64,000 nucleotides of DNA, from the NCBI GenBank assembly GCA_010645155.1, contig CM021314.1:7374716-7438715 (forward strand). The letters run 5' to 3'. Both the position numbers and the translations under genes were made by a program. Below are positions 37,455-48,993 of this stretch, one piece after another (the stretch's first letter is position 1; each line of letters opens with the position of its first letter). Below the pieces are notes generated by a model, which was given only the letters and a program-made list of their open reading frames with translations, searched no databases and was not told the origin of the DNA. The DNA comes from Tigriopus japonicus. Taxonomy: Eukaryota; Arthropoda; Copepoda; Harpacticoida; Harpacticidae.

Positions 37455-40400
37455 TCACCACATGAGCATATCTTCATTCTGAAAAGAGAAACAGGGGTTT
37501 AGCGAAAAACTTTTCAAATGAGAATCATCTCATTTATGTCATACCAGCTTGTTGGATCGTGTTGGAGCTCTGGGAGGCTTTATTGGCAAAGCCGGTTGTC
37601 GTGGGGTGTCGTAAATGCCAATATCATCTGAAACAAGTTTGTTGACATAAGGCTCATTTCGTTGCATTTAAACGTGAAAGGCAGACTATTTTTACTTCCA
37701 TCTTGTTGACAGTTGGGGAGCATAGAAGTAAAGGCTCTTTTCAACGAGAACAAGAAAATCGATTTAATAGTCGTTTCAAAGTTGATAGTTGATAATTTGA
37801 GAATATTCTTGATTATCCGTTGATTGAACTAGAGACATTTGAATTAGTGCAGTTAACATGCGAACTAATGTCGTAATCGTCCAGAAATGGAAAGATGCCT
37901 CGCCTTACAAATGTAGTTGTTGCCTTTATTTACCTTGATCACGTTTGTCCAATCCTGGACTTTTATTTGGTGTCTGATAATTTGAGTTGGTGAATGAAAC
38001 AGCTTGTCGGTCCAACCTCTGAATTTCCACTGTCGTTTCATCTTCATTTGCCATTGCCATTTGAATGGAACTGTGTTTGCTATCATCAGCATTATTTGGA
38101 CGTTGTCTGTTGTTCAATGTCGGAAGAGACTCATCGGCAAAATCGGATGGTGCTTTCAGAGTTGACATTGGAGTGCTTTGCTGAGAAAATGGGAGCCTAA
38201 ATAGATAATGGTTTTGAGCTGCGTTTTTAGCTTAGATTCTAAGAATCAAACTCAAGGATTAGTGTTAAGGGTATCAATACCTTATTGTGGCTTTTGAACT
38301 GAAGAAAGATTTCTTCTTCTCTTCATTTGAGTCTGATTTCTGTTGAAACGTATTGACCATTTCCCGCACGTGACCCTTCCCGCGAGTAACTTTCGGGGTA
38401 ATTTCCACAACTGACGTGTGACTTCTGCGCACTTTTCCTGAAGTCGTTTCCATAGAGTCTTGTTTGCTTGAATTGTTATTGTTAGAGACAGTTTTAAATG
38501 GGTCGTATGTCCTGTTGATGAGTGAAAGAGACATATAAACCACTTCATAGCTTTTATCATGTCATGTGATAATAGTGAAACTAACCGAAAAGATTTATTT
38601 ATCGCGGCTTGCCGTGGAAAAGGCGACGAGTAACTGTCCTGTTCGTTTGTTTTAATTAGTTGATTGGCTCTGGCCTTCACTCGGCTGGAATAATTGAAAA
38701 AAAGTAACACATTTTCAAACATAACCTTTTGTCTTTGTCAGTTCAATTTAAATGTTGATGTTGTTGGAAAATTGTCTCGCTTTTATTTCCCCTGGAGATT
38801 TTGGTCACCCTGAATTTAGGAAGGTAAAAACTTGAAAAATTCAAAAACTTACTTGATAGCTGGTTCAATGGAAGAATCTTGGTGCAATCCGAGGGATGTT
38901 TTGCTTCGCTTTAGTGACAATGGTTCAATGCTGGTTGAATAGTTCTCATACATGGGTTTAAATTCCAAAGATCCCGTGAAAGCCGTGCCTCCTGATGAGG
39001 ATTGTGAGGTTCTCGAGGTCATGGAAGAATCGTCGGTTAGAGTCGTTTGCCTCGATAAGAAATTGGGCTCATTGGTGCCCACATCACTCTCGCCACTAGA
39101 AGACCTGTTGTCTTTCCTCAGAATAGATTTGGGTTGAGAAGAATCTTCTAAGCTTGGATACATGGAAACGGCGTTATTGAAACACAAATCGCCTTTGGCA
39201 ACGCTTCTAGAGGGATAAAATCGTCGGTTATAGTTTTTTTGAGCCTGTGTTGTTTCTTAAAAATTTCATACCGTTGAAGGCTATCAAACCAAACGTGGGA
39301 ACGAATCATATTTGGGTAAGCTTGCTTAAGTTTCTCATTGGTTGTCCATGGATCAGTTGGAGTAGAGATGTCAACTGAGCCGGATTTGTTTGGGTCGATT
39401 CCACCAAATTGGATTCTTCTCGAAACCATCCGTCGTCGGATGATCATTACGGTGGCGACCATCATCATAATCACCAAAACCGAGCACAAGACCCCCGTTA
39501 CGGTGTATATTTTCAATTTATCCTCGGCGGAGTAAGGTTCTAAAGCAACAATGAATGGTTAAATGTGTGGATATTTTCAAAAAATCTTGAACACTTTACC
39601 TGTCTCTTCAAGTGGCTTTGTGGAAGGGGCGTTTACATTGGAGAAGTTTTTCCGGCGAACCAATACGCTTTGACTTCCTGTATTTAAAGAAGTTGCCACA
39701 TCAAAATCCTGCTCTTGAGGAATCAGATTAGAGCTTTCATCATCGGAACGATCAAAGAAATCATTTTGAGGTCTTTTGTACTGTAAATTGCCTCGATGAC
39801 TTGCGACGGACGAATCTCGATTGAGCCACGATCTCGGAGTGGACATTTGTCTTATTCTTTGTGACGTCTCGCGGCTCAAGAATTGATCAAAATGATTGGC
39901 ACCATCATATTTTTCGCGATTTCCCAGATGTTGACGATTTGGCTTCCCATGGACTTGAATCCTACGTTTAAGCGACTCTATATCAGCTTGATCACGCCCC
40001 AAGTTTCGTGGACGTGTGTTCGAAAACGGCCTTTGATTTGCATAAGAAGGAGGACCTTCATCCAAGAACTTGAGTCTTGGTCTCTTGGTAGATGTGGTTG
40101 TAACCTTCATTTGAGTGTAGAGCACCATTGGAGAGAACGTAGCTATGGGAGAGGTTTCTGAAATCTGGTAAATTGGATAGCTTGGTTCAGAGGTGACGTG
40201 AACCATGGGAGAGAGAATCTGATTGTTAGGTGGAGCAGGAACCATTACATCCGAATGTACCGCTGGTTCTTCAAAAGGCTGGGAGGTTGTTTTGGGTCTC
40301 ATTGACGGAATAAAAGGAGTAGTAATGGTAGTAGTAATGGAAGTAGTAGCTGATGTTGTTGTTGTGGTCGTTGTCGTCGTCCTTGTTGTTGTGGTTGTGG

Positions 40401-43400
40401 TCGTTGTCGTTGTGGTTGTCGTCGTAGTTGTAGTAGTGGTCGTTGTTGTTGTGGTTGTGGTTGTTGTTGTAGTAGTTGTTGTGGTTGTAGTAGTTGTGGT
40501 AGTGGTTGGAGCCTCGTAAACGAATACCGAAGCTATGTTTGAAGGAATTCCTCGATTTCCATCCTAACCGCAATTATTTTTTGTGATGATAGTATTTTGC
40601 ATTTTGCTCTCCGATCAAAAGATTTTTACCTGATCAATGCCAACAATAAAGTAGTAGAACATTTCATTTGGCCAAGGAACTTCAATTGAACACGATTGCT
40701 TCTTGCCATATTTCAAAGGAAGTGGAATTTCTTGCGCCGGGACCTCGATTCCGTCTCGAAATTCTAATTTTCTATTATTCCCTTGGATGAATCTCCCAGT
40801 GTAGCCTCTAATTTCGTATTTCATGGCTGAAAATTAGCAAACCGCAAGTCGTTAACGCAAACCGTACAAATTTGAAAAAGAAGAAGTGCATCATCACCTC
40901 GTCCAATATTGTAATTATCCCCTGGTGCACTCCACTCTAAATGAGCAATTTTTGTCTCGGAATCGATTCTGGAGATCAACCTAAAATCTAGGATCCTTGA
41001 AGGAGCTAGTAGGTCCACTGAGTTTGGCACCCCTTGATTGACAAAGAAACCGGGCCCGACTCCATGCCGAACAAAGTTGTTGCAAGGCAATGTTCCGTTA
41101 AATTTTAAGGCTTGGCCGCAACAACCTTCTATGATAAAAAAAGGGATATTGACGCTTTTAAGAAACTTTAATGGAATGCACGTGATTGACTAAAAGGGCT
41201 TTCATATGTGGAAGCCACCTGAAATAGTGTCATTTTTTGATTAAATAATAGTTCGCTTCTTTTTGGTTTCAATCCCAAATCTCAATACCAATGTCGGTTG
41301 TGTTTCAAAAAAGTTAATTTCCAGAGACCATCATCGAAGAGGTTCTTTTTTTAAATAACTTTTCCACATACTCTAGGCAAATTTAGTTTTGGCGTTGACA
41401 TCTCTTTTAATATTGGATAAATGTGGCCATCGTGTTTCAAAATAAGTGAACTTACCTGAAGATGATTCTCCATACTGCGAGACAACTGGAATTTTCGCTT
41501 CTCCTCCATGGATGGCAGTGACTTCTATTCCGTAATATCCGTTTGAGGTGGCGAATTGAGACAAGTATCCGGAATAAATTCCGTCCCCTTGGGTCAGATC
41601 AGGTTCCCCGAAGCCATCATCCGTCAATTCCAATCTTAATACAGTAGAATCAGGCCTGAAAGTTCATTTGTTGATGGATTATCTATTTTTGTTTACGTAT
41701 GTTTTTTACTGTAGTTTTTTACTTCAAAGTTTTGCACCACTTGAAATGAATCGGCCAACAAAGTGTGCGTAAATCTTATAAACGTAGCTTCAATCGAGTG
41801 CCAAGATAGGAACAGGAAGAACTTTTCCATAATTGGGAACCGCAGGACCGTTTGTTGATAGATTCATATGTCCATTTTCGCGTGTTTCTCTTGCAAAAAC
41901 TACTACGTGAGTACACCTACATAATAGTATGCACAACACAAAGAGATCTTTGTATTGTACGAGCAACTGTCATATGCTTTAATTTTCAAGCATTGACACA
42001 TTTTACACAAATAACTATCATTATTTATTTATTTCGGTTATAAACAATATTATCCTTCAGGGTCACTCTTATTTTTTTTTATCAAGAACCCATATAAGTA
42101 CATAGGTTTGAAAGAGGTAAGAGCTATTTTTGCATTTTGCACTTCATTTCTTCCTTTCTTTACAAAGGAATTTGATATTCCATGCCATTTTTTTGGACAA
42201 TTTTCTTTTTCCCGTTTTTTGATGGAGGTGATTCTAAGTAGGCAAGCGACACTCCCAACGTGGTTTGATGGATGAAAAGACGAATTCATCACCATCTACA
42301 CTCGTCCCGTCTCTCCAAGATAAATCATTATATGGGAATTTGGTGGGAAAATTCGATTGAAACGCGAGATGGGAAAACGTACGGTAAAGAATCATCTTAG
42401 CACTCTTTCTTCTTTCCGGTATTGTCATCATCGTCACTCATATTAACCCAATTCTGGCTTTTGTATCACTTCAATGCACAACTTCAAAACAATGATGATC
42501 TTACTTGTAAACGGTAGCAAACACTTTGGCATCCATAACTGGCAACATTCCACTTTGTAGTTTGGCGTAGATTTTCAAGGACTCGCTTTTCACCTCATTG
42601 ATCTGATGAGAATTGGTGAAAGACTCCAAACTAATGGCTCTGTAAATAGGAATTTGCAAGTAAAATTGATCGTGTTAATGAGAACATGTTGGCAAAACCT
42701 ACGTTTCCTGATTGCCGACGGAAGTAACATCCACTAAAATTGCGGAATCATTCGATTTTTTGCTGAATACTCGAATCTTGTAAGACCAAACTCCGGAATC
42801 AGACAATCCTGGTAGTTTGAACTCGACCATACTGAGAATATAGAGCAATTTATGGGTTTCAATATTTCACAAGAATGGAAAGTCATCTGTTAGTTATTAC
42901 TTGCTCGTGTAGGTTGGAAAGATCTCTTTCTTTCCCAAAGGATCCTTGATTTCGAAGTACTCGACTCGATTCTCATCGTCAATGGTCAAAGTGATGATGG
43001 TTTGATCCCGAATATCCGGCGAAACCACAAAGGAGCCACTAATATCGCGAGTTCGGTGTTCCTTAAAAACACGTTAAAACGGAAATTAAAATGTTGAAAT
43101 GACTTGGGAATGAACGTTGAAGTGCTAATTGAGTTTTATTATGCTTACGGCGTGATAAGTCATTTGATACGGCTTGGCTTCCACTTGAGTGAGAATGTCC
43201 AAATAGATCTTAAAAAAGACACTCATGGTGAGAATGGAACTCTTTTCCTCGACCACCGAGTAAAACTTCCCAAATTTGGACAGGGTCATCAATTCACGAA
43301 ACGATGAGGAAGGGTAATTGATCACAAAAATTTGAGTGGATCGATTCAGAAATTCATCCATTAGTTCTTGAAAGTCTGAATCTGGATTGCGCGGAGATCC

Positions 43401-46400
43401 AGTGATTACAATTATCGATGCCGGTTCGAACTCTCCCCTGTCAGAAAAGCAACCAATATGCCGTTTAGTAGAGTTTGGATAATGTTGGTTTTTTTTACAA
43501 AATTGTAGTTTTTTAGCCAAAAAGTTGCAAAATAAATGGTTAAAATTTACTTTATTTGACTACAGGGTCGGCGGCCCAAGTGTAGACCAGACCCCTTAGA
43601 ACCATCATAAGTTTTGTAGTTTTTGATAGATTTTTTTTCAAATTTTCAGTCAAAGAATCCCAATGTTTTAAGGAATAGAAGTTGTGTTATACATATTCCT
43701 GTTGAAGCCCTTGGGCATGGATGAGATCATAACATCGATGAAGTAATTGGGACAGTTGGCACAGTGCCTTACATTTGCCCCTCAAGTAGAGATAGGCAGA
43801 ATTTCGGGTTGAAATGGGCTCTTTGGTTTCCCAGCATGTCTCACTTTTGAAGATTTACCAAGCAAGCAAATCTATGAGCCTCAATTAGATCTGAAACAGA
43901 CGTTGGTTATGTACTAAAAATGCCAGAATCTACACTTGGACTGCCGACCCTGTAAAGTTGGTAAAAAGTAGTGATGAACTGAAAACACTTTCGGTCGAAA
44001 TTACGGCCGAAATTTCGGTTTTGGTTTGGGTTATGCCTACCGAAATCGAAAGCAGACATGCACCATAAAAGATGGAGTTTGACGACAAAATCGAAATTTG
44101 TTTTGGTTCCAAAACCTCAAAAATTAGAGTTTTCCGATTTTTCAAATTTTGCTACTTCTCAACATCGAACATGAGCGATTTAGATATTTAAGGTGAATTT
44201 GGCATTTATACAATTTTGGAGTCAGCTGCTTTTGGTTTCGGTTTCGGCTAAGTACTCTTTCGGCCGAAACTGTCGGTTCTGTTATAAGCCCTTTCGGTCC
44301 ATCGCAAGTAAAAGGTTTTTATTTTCTGGCCCTATTTTATCACTTTTTGATATAAAATTGCTAAATTTGGCCAAATATATGTCTCAGTTCCGAGCGAACG
44401 TTTTTAATCTTAAGTTTGTCCCTTCTTTAGCATTTAGCTTCCTTAATAACACAGTATGATATGGTAAAATGATTTTAAAATTATAAAAACTATTATTTCT
44501 TCGAAAAGTTCTTGTAAAAGTACGTGCAAAATATATAATTCATGCAATTTTCAGAACAAATTAAGTGATTGAGACAAAATGTAAAAATGTTGCTGTTTGA
44601 TGCAAAAAAGTTGAAAAGTTGCTAAATTTAACTAACATAGTTAAAAGTTGCAAATGTGGTTCCAAGTTGCATCTTGTAACTTTGTCTGAGCCCTATTTAT
44701 AGGTAATTAATCGAGTGAGATTTTCCTTTTCCTGCTTCAAGTGAGGCTCTGCCTCCAATTATAGACAGAATAGAAAGAAAATGAACTATGTTAGCGTGTA
44801 CATGTGGCATGTACAAATGACTAATTTTTTTCTAAGTATTAATTTCATTTCGAGAGTAACGTTCTAAAAGTAACGCATGAGAAAGAGAGATTCAAATCTT
44901 TGGCAAGTAAAGCTTTAGACCCAAAAAGAGGTATACTGATTATATGTGTGTTTAATTTGATTTGCCAATTTTCGTGTTATGCCGTTGGAGCAGATTTCAT
45001 TTGCCAATGTTGATCTTTTGTCGTTGGAAACCAACACTTTCAAATTTGAAAGGTTTGAAATGAGTGGAAAAACGAGTCAATTATTATACATTTTTTTTGC
45101 CGAAATATTTCGCACATTTATTTTTCAGCAAAAAAACTTTAATCTCTATTGTGAGAATTTCCCTAAAAGGTTTTAAATTCCAAAAAATGCATATTTGATT
45201 GACTCACCGATAGTTTTGCAGTGCTCGTAGTGTAATATTCAACCCACAACTAAGACATGAATCCTTTTCTTCGGAATTGTTTGACTCGGTTCTTTCAACA
45301 CTTCGAACTCTAGGGATTCGTCCGTAGAGTCCAAGTCTAAGAAATGTTGATATTTGTATTTCCAAATTGTTGAAATGAAGGTTTTAGGTTATAAAATGTA
45401 AACTATTCATTACCTGTTACTGTCCGTGACAATAGTAAAAGGGACCACTAATGACTCGGGTCCTCCTCCAAATGTGACGATGGCTAATTCTGATCCACTG
45501 GGAATTCGAGAGATGAGCTTAAATAACGACTTTTGCACTATAAACCAGCGATCATTAACGCTCATGTATTCACTTTTATCCAAGACAAGAACATATCGGG
45601 ACTGTTTGTGTCTGTAGTAGGAAAACCTAAAATTCGAAAGAAGACTTGGTCAGCCTGAAAATATTACCAATAATTTTTGTGTCAGTCTGACCTTGTTTTT
45701 TGCATTTTTTTCTTGTCATCTTGATACACTAATTGCTTCAAATTGGAGTTGCTCTGAACATTTGGATTGGTCATGAATCTCTTCCAAGAGCTCTAAAATT
45801 ATGGTAATGTGGTATTTGTCCTCCGTCATAGATAGGTTGGCAATAAATTCAAGAAATACTGGATATTCACCCTAAAATCGCTGTGATCCATGATAACTTC
45901 AATTGCGGAAGATCCATAACAAAGAACATTTTGCTTGGTGGGTGCTTCTCGTTGATAAATATTATTCAAATCACAAATAGGATCCTGATTTTGGCAGCCC
46001 TGATTGGGCACAGATTCATTGCCGAAGAAGAACTCCTTGGGATAAATTGGATCTTCATGGAACCCATGTTCCGCAAACACTCCAAATCTGTACTTGAGAA
46101 ACTCTCGGAGAAGTTCCTGACCTGGAAAAGGAGCTCAAAAATGAAGATCCTAACGACCTAAATGGTCCTCTAAATAGGTCAAACCTTTTCTGTCAAAATC
46201 CCAATTGGTTGTGCTCAAGTCGAAAAACTCATGGGACACCTTGATTTTATGTCCTTGCTTATGGCAGCCGTCATGTTGAAGTGTGAGAAGGGTTTCTCGA
46301 GATCCTGTCTCAGGTCCTGTGACAGATTCCAATTTGGTTAGTTTTACTCGTTTTTGTCTATTAAAAGGAGTCAAAGATATATTTTTCGTAATCATGTGTT

Positions 46401-47627
46401 TTTCATCATCAAAATTGCTTCGAATGACCACGATGGAAATCGTATAACAGCTTCCTTGACTAGAATAGATTTCTTCTGTTGTTTTCCTTCCTCAAATCTT
46501 TATACGATCTCAAATTGCGACAAAACTGGGAATGCATTTACGGAACTCATTTATCATTATTTGGACAATTTTGTCACTTTCTTTTTGAGTGCAATTTGTA
46601 TCTTGTTGGGACACGAAATGACAAGATCTAAAACGAGTAATCCAACAAAAACACATTTCAAGTTGCACAAAAATTTTGAACAAATTGTTTCATTGACGAA
46701 CTAGCTTACGGGTTTAGCTTTGTGTAGTTTTTTTTAAGGAGCTCGTTTTTCACCGGAAGATGTACTTTTGGAGGAACTTTTACAATTTGATTTATGATTA
46801 ATAATTTTGGATTATAAATAAGTAAAAATATTTAATTAATGATTTACAATTACGATAATTTATCTATGAACTAGCTCTATGGAACCCAATAGCTTCGATA
46901 TTCTATAATGTTATTCTATATCTTCGTTTTCTTTGAAATAGTATGTTTAAAAAAGCATTTGAACTCATATCCAAGCAATACAAAACCAGAAAATTGTAAA
47001 AGACCCAACTAATATGTTCATTGTGGTTGGTTCTTTGCTTTGGTTGCCATTTCTAGCTCTTGGAAATATCATAAAAAATAATCACCGAAAAATGTGCAAA
47101 TGTTGCACTCAAACACATTGTATTCGCATTTGCAGTATCCAACATTCAGCATTCAACGACTGATTCAGTTTTTATATAAACGAATTTTCATGCCCAAATT
47201 GTTGGTAGTTGCGACGGTAATTTGTTCTTACCAATATCAAGATCAGCATTAACCACAGCAGGGATCAGTGAGGCCTCAATACTTCGTCCAGGTTGGCATA
47301 AAGTGATGTCCCAATCTTTTGGTAAAATCACTTGAACTGAGTCAATCCAACCCTGCTCATTGGTCAGGTTGTAAAGTTTTTCGGCCATGGCCTCAAAAAG
47401 TTTCTGAAACGAGACCCAAATTGACCCATTGCGCGCAAGTAGCTTTGATGCAGCCCTCTTACCTCAATATTATCTAAATACTGTGGGCAGTTTTTAGCAG
47501 GTACACCCTCTCGAATGGCCACAGTAAATTTGGAATAGATTCCCTCTCTGACACTCAAATAACTATCACATTGCACAAATCCCGTGCCAAGCACCAAAAG
47601 ATGCACTAATTGGAGTAAACCACACAT
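37455..47627 (-). CDS. CLCA-family protein with degenerate protease and MIDAS motifs, 1,605 aa
   Basis: Relative of calcium-activated chloride channel regulators: secreted or membrane proteins with an N-terminal metalloprotease-like domain, VWA and FnIII-like domains. 22 coding exons: 47463-47627, 47232-47403, 46158-46316, 45871-46121, 45692-45792, 45414-45626, 45208-45336, 43149-43437, 42901-43061, 42703-42831, 42505-42639, 41456-41655, 40898-41128, 40630-40826, 39600-40563, 39272-39539, 38853-39206, 38586-38684, 38281-38511, 37934-38196, 37545-37627, 37455-37478; 4,818 nt, every phase matching. Residues 1-20 are a signal peptide. The family HEWAH site reads REFLK (171-175) before RFGVF. The VWA MIDAS reads DKSEY (299-303). 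The FnIII-like part has LEWSAPGDNY. A Thr stalk (864-914), a TM helix (~1178-1199) and a ~405-residue Ser-rich tail follow. Probably a non-enzymatic adhesion or sensor protein (inference). Exon 3's acceptor has a nearby in-phase alternative. Confidence 0.9.
40354..40506 (-). repeat. ACN-codon repeat encoding the poly-threonine stalk
   Basis: 51 consecutive codons, 50 Thr and one Arg (AGG at 40381-40383), using all four Thr codons in irregular order. Mixed codon use at constant amino acid points to selection for threonine rather than a pure microsatellite. The complementary strand gives a meaningless poly-Val frame. Confidence 0.9.
43563..43952. mobile_element. Tc1/mariner-type MITE (390 bp) in a CLCA intron
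   Basis: Terminal inverted repeats of 23 bp (43563-43585 and 43930-43952, two mismatches) start CAGGGTCGGC and are flanked by TA on both sides (43561-43562, 43953-43954), the target duplication of the Tc1/mariner superfamily. No transposase frame is present, so it is non-autonomous. It lies in CLCA intron 7, which is 1.8 kb long and otherwise empty. Confidence 0.85.
43969..44307. mobile_element. hAT-type MITE (339 bp) in the same CLCA intron
   Basis: Ends TAGTGATGAACTGAAA (43969-43984) and its imperfect inverse at 44292-44307 (12 of 16), typical of hAT ends of the A/T-GNGATG type. The 8-bp flanks GTAAAAAG (43961-43968) and GTAAAAGG (44308-44315) match at seven positions, the expected hAT target duplication. 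TTTCGGCCGAAA-like motifs recur just inside both ends. No transposase. It begins 16 bp after the mariner-type MITE. Confidence 0.75.
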
Positions 47628-48351
47628 GATGACGATGGTTTTATCACGTCACATTGCTTGGAGTGACCCGTCAGAGCAACAACTCAAGTACTAGTAAGTG
47701 AAGAAAGAAGTGAAGTCTTTGCATTTACCGATCGTTCGAAAGAACGGGAGAAGAAAAACTTCCGCAATTTTCGAGATGAAATTGATGCCATTAGCGAAGT
47801 TGGACCTTCCAACCGAGTGAGATTCGGCCAGATGGGAAGTCGGCGACTCTCGTACAACGATTGAAAAGCACGCCGAGTTTTCCCACCTTCCGAGTGTTCA
47901 TGACCAAAAAACACCGTAGTTTTTAGCTTGCACCGTATGTACTTTGTTTTTATAGTAGGTGGTTTTGGAATGAGTTACGAAAACCAATGGGCCTCGTGGT
48001 AGGGATAAATTTTGATGGTGTAGGATGTAAAAATAGGAGTGTGTCAGTGGCCAAAGTTTTGTCGCCGGTACATGGGTGATCAACTGATCATCGTCCGAGA
48101 CGTGTGAAAAATGTGTGTCGCTTTTTTAGAAGAATTATGGCCATTGGAATGAGGTTTTAAGGGAAGGGAAAAGGAACTTCGAGAGAGGCAACCGTTTACC
48201 AATGATGAGACGTGTTTTGTTTTGATTCAACTATGGAGCTTTTCTTGTATTTCAGATCAATTTAGGCTAAGTTTATCGCTGACAAATTGTTAAGTCCAAG
48301 GACTTCATGGAAGTCACGCACATTGAGTGTGTATGTGTGTGGGCTTTTTTC
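47628..48351. other. Spacer between the sugar-porter and CLCA genes
   Basis: Both flanking genes are on the minus strand, so this holds the CLCA promoter and the end of the transporter transcript. I see no clear TATA box or canonical poly(A) signal. Confidence 0.4.
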
Positions 48352-48604
48352 TTACACTGGGAGCCCCTTTTCCTCTTTGGTGGGTTCTTCTTCGTCTTTC
48401 TCACACTGGATCCCTAATAGATTTGGGTCGTTGAAAAGATTACCGATTTCTGTGAGGGTCAAACCTCGAGTTTCGGGCATGAGAAATTGGGCAAAGACGC
48501 ACGCGATCAGGATGACCAAGCTGCAAATCCAGAATACGCCTTGGAGGCCTAGATGGGCAAAGATGGTGGGGAAGGTTTTCAAGGAAATGAAGGCGGCACA
48601 GTAT
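48352..48604 (-). CDS. Alternative or relict terminal exon of sugar-porter A
   Basis: This exon has a good acceptor (CTTCTTGGCAG), begins in the same phase with the same Tyr as the proximal last exon, and encodes an equivalent TM11-TM12 pair, MPETRGLTLTEIGNLF and a distinct acidic tail ending GLPV before TAA. Spliced to 49309-49481 it gives a 495-aa protein. It is less similar to the proximal exon than that exon is to the paralogue's last exon, so it may be either a mutually exclusive alternative exon or the surviving end of a lost third tandem gene. The reading frame and splice site are intact, favouring use. Confidence 0.7.
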
Positions 48605-48993
48605 CTGCCAAGAAGAAGAAGAGAAACACCCAATTAATACGACGGAGAGCAACTAGCTTTCCATAAGGGATTGATAATCGACAAAGGGCCGGGGACGTCG
48701 TTTGATCATGTTGAATTCATTCCTAACAGGGGGCAAGGGCTAATATGCTCATGCATGCCGATGACGAGATCCGGCTGAAAGGCAAGCAAATGACCACAAC
48801 AAACAGAATGGAGAATTTGGTTTGACAATTTGTTATTGAGAAAGCCCACCCCCTGCCCGTTGGCGGGTGGGTTGCTTTAGAGGGATTAATCAGGTACTTG
48901 GTCTGGAACTGTTTTGTTTATCACACATGAACAAGCTGGATGAGGCCAACGGGGCCAGTGGTCCGCCGAAGGCTTTCTTCAAGAGTGGACAGC

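Noticed and set aside
40223..40519. Plus-strand frame of about 60 consecutive valines
   Set aside because: It is the complement of the ACN-codon threonine stalk of the CLCA gene and has no other coding sign.
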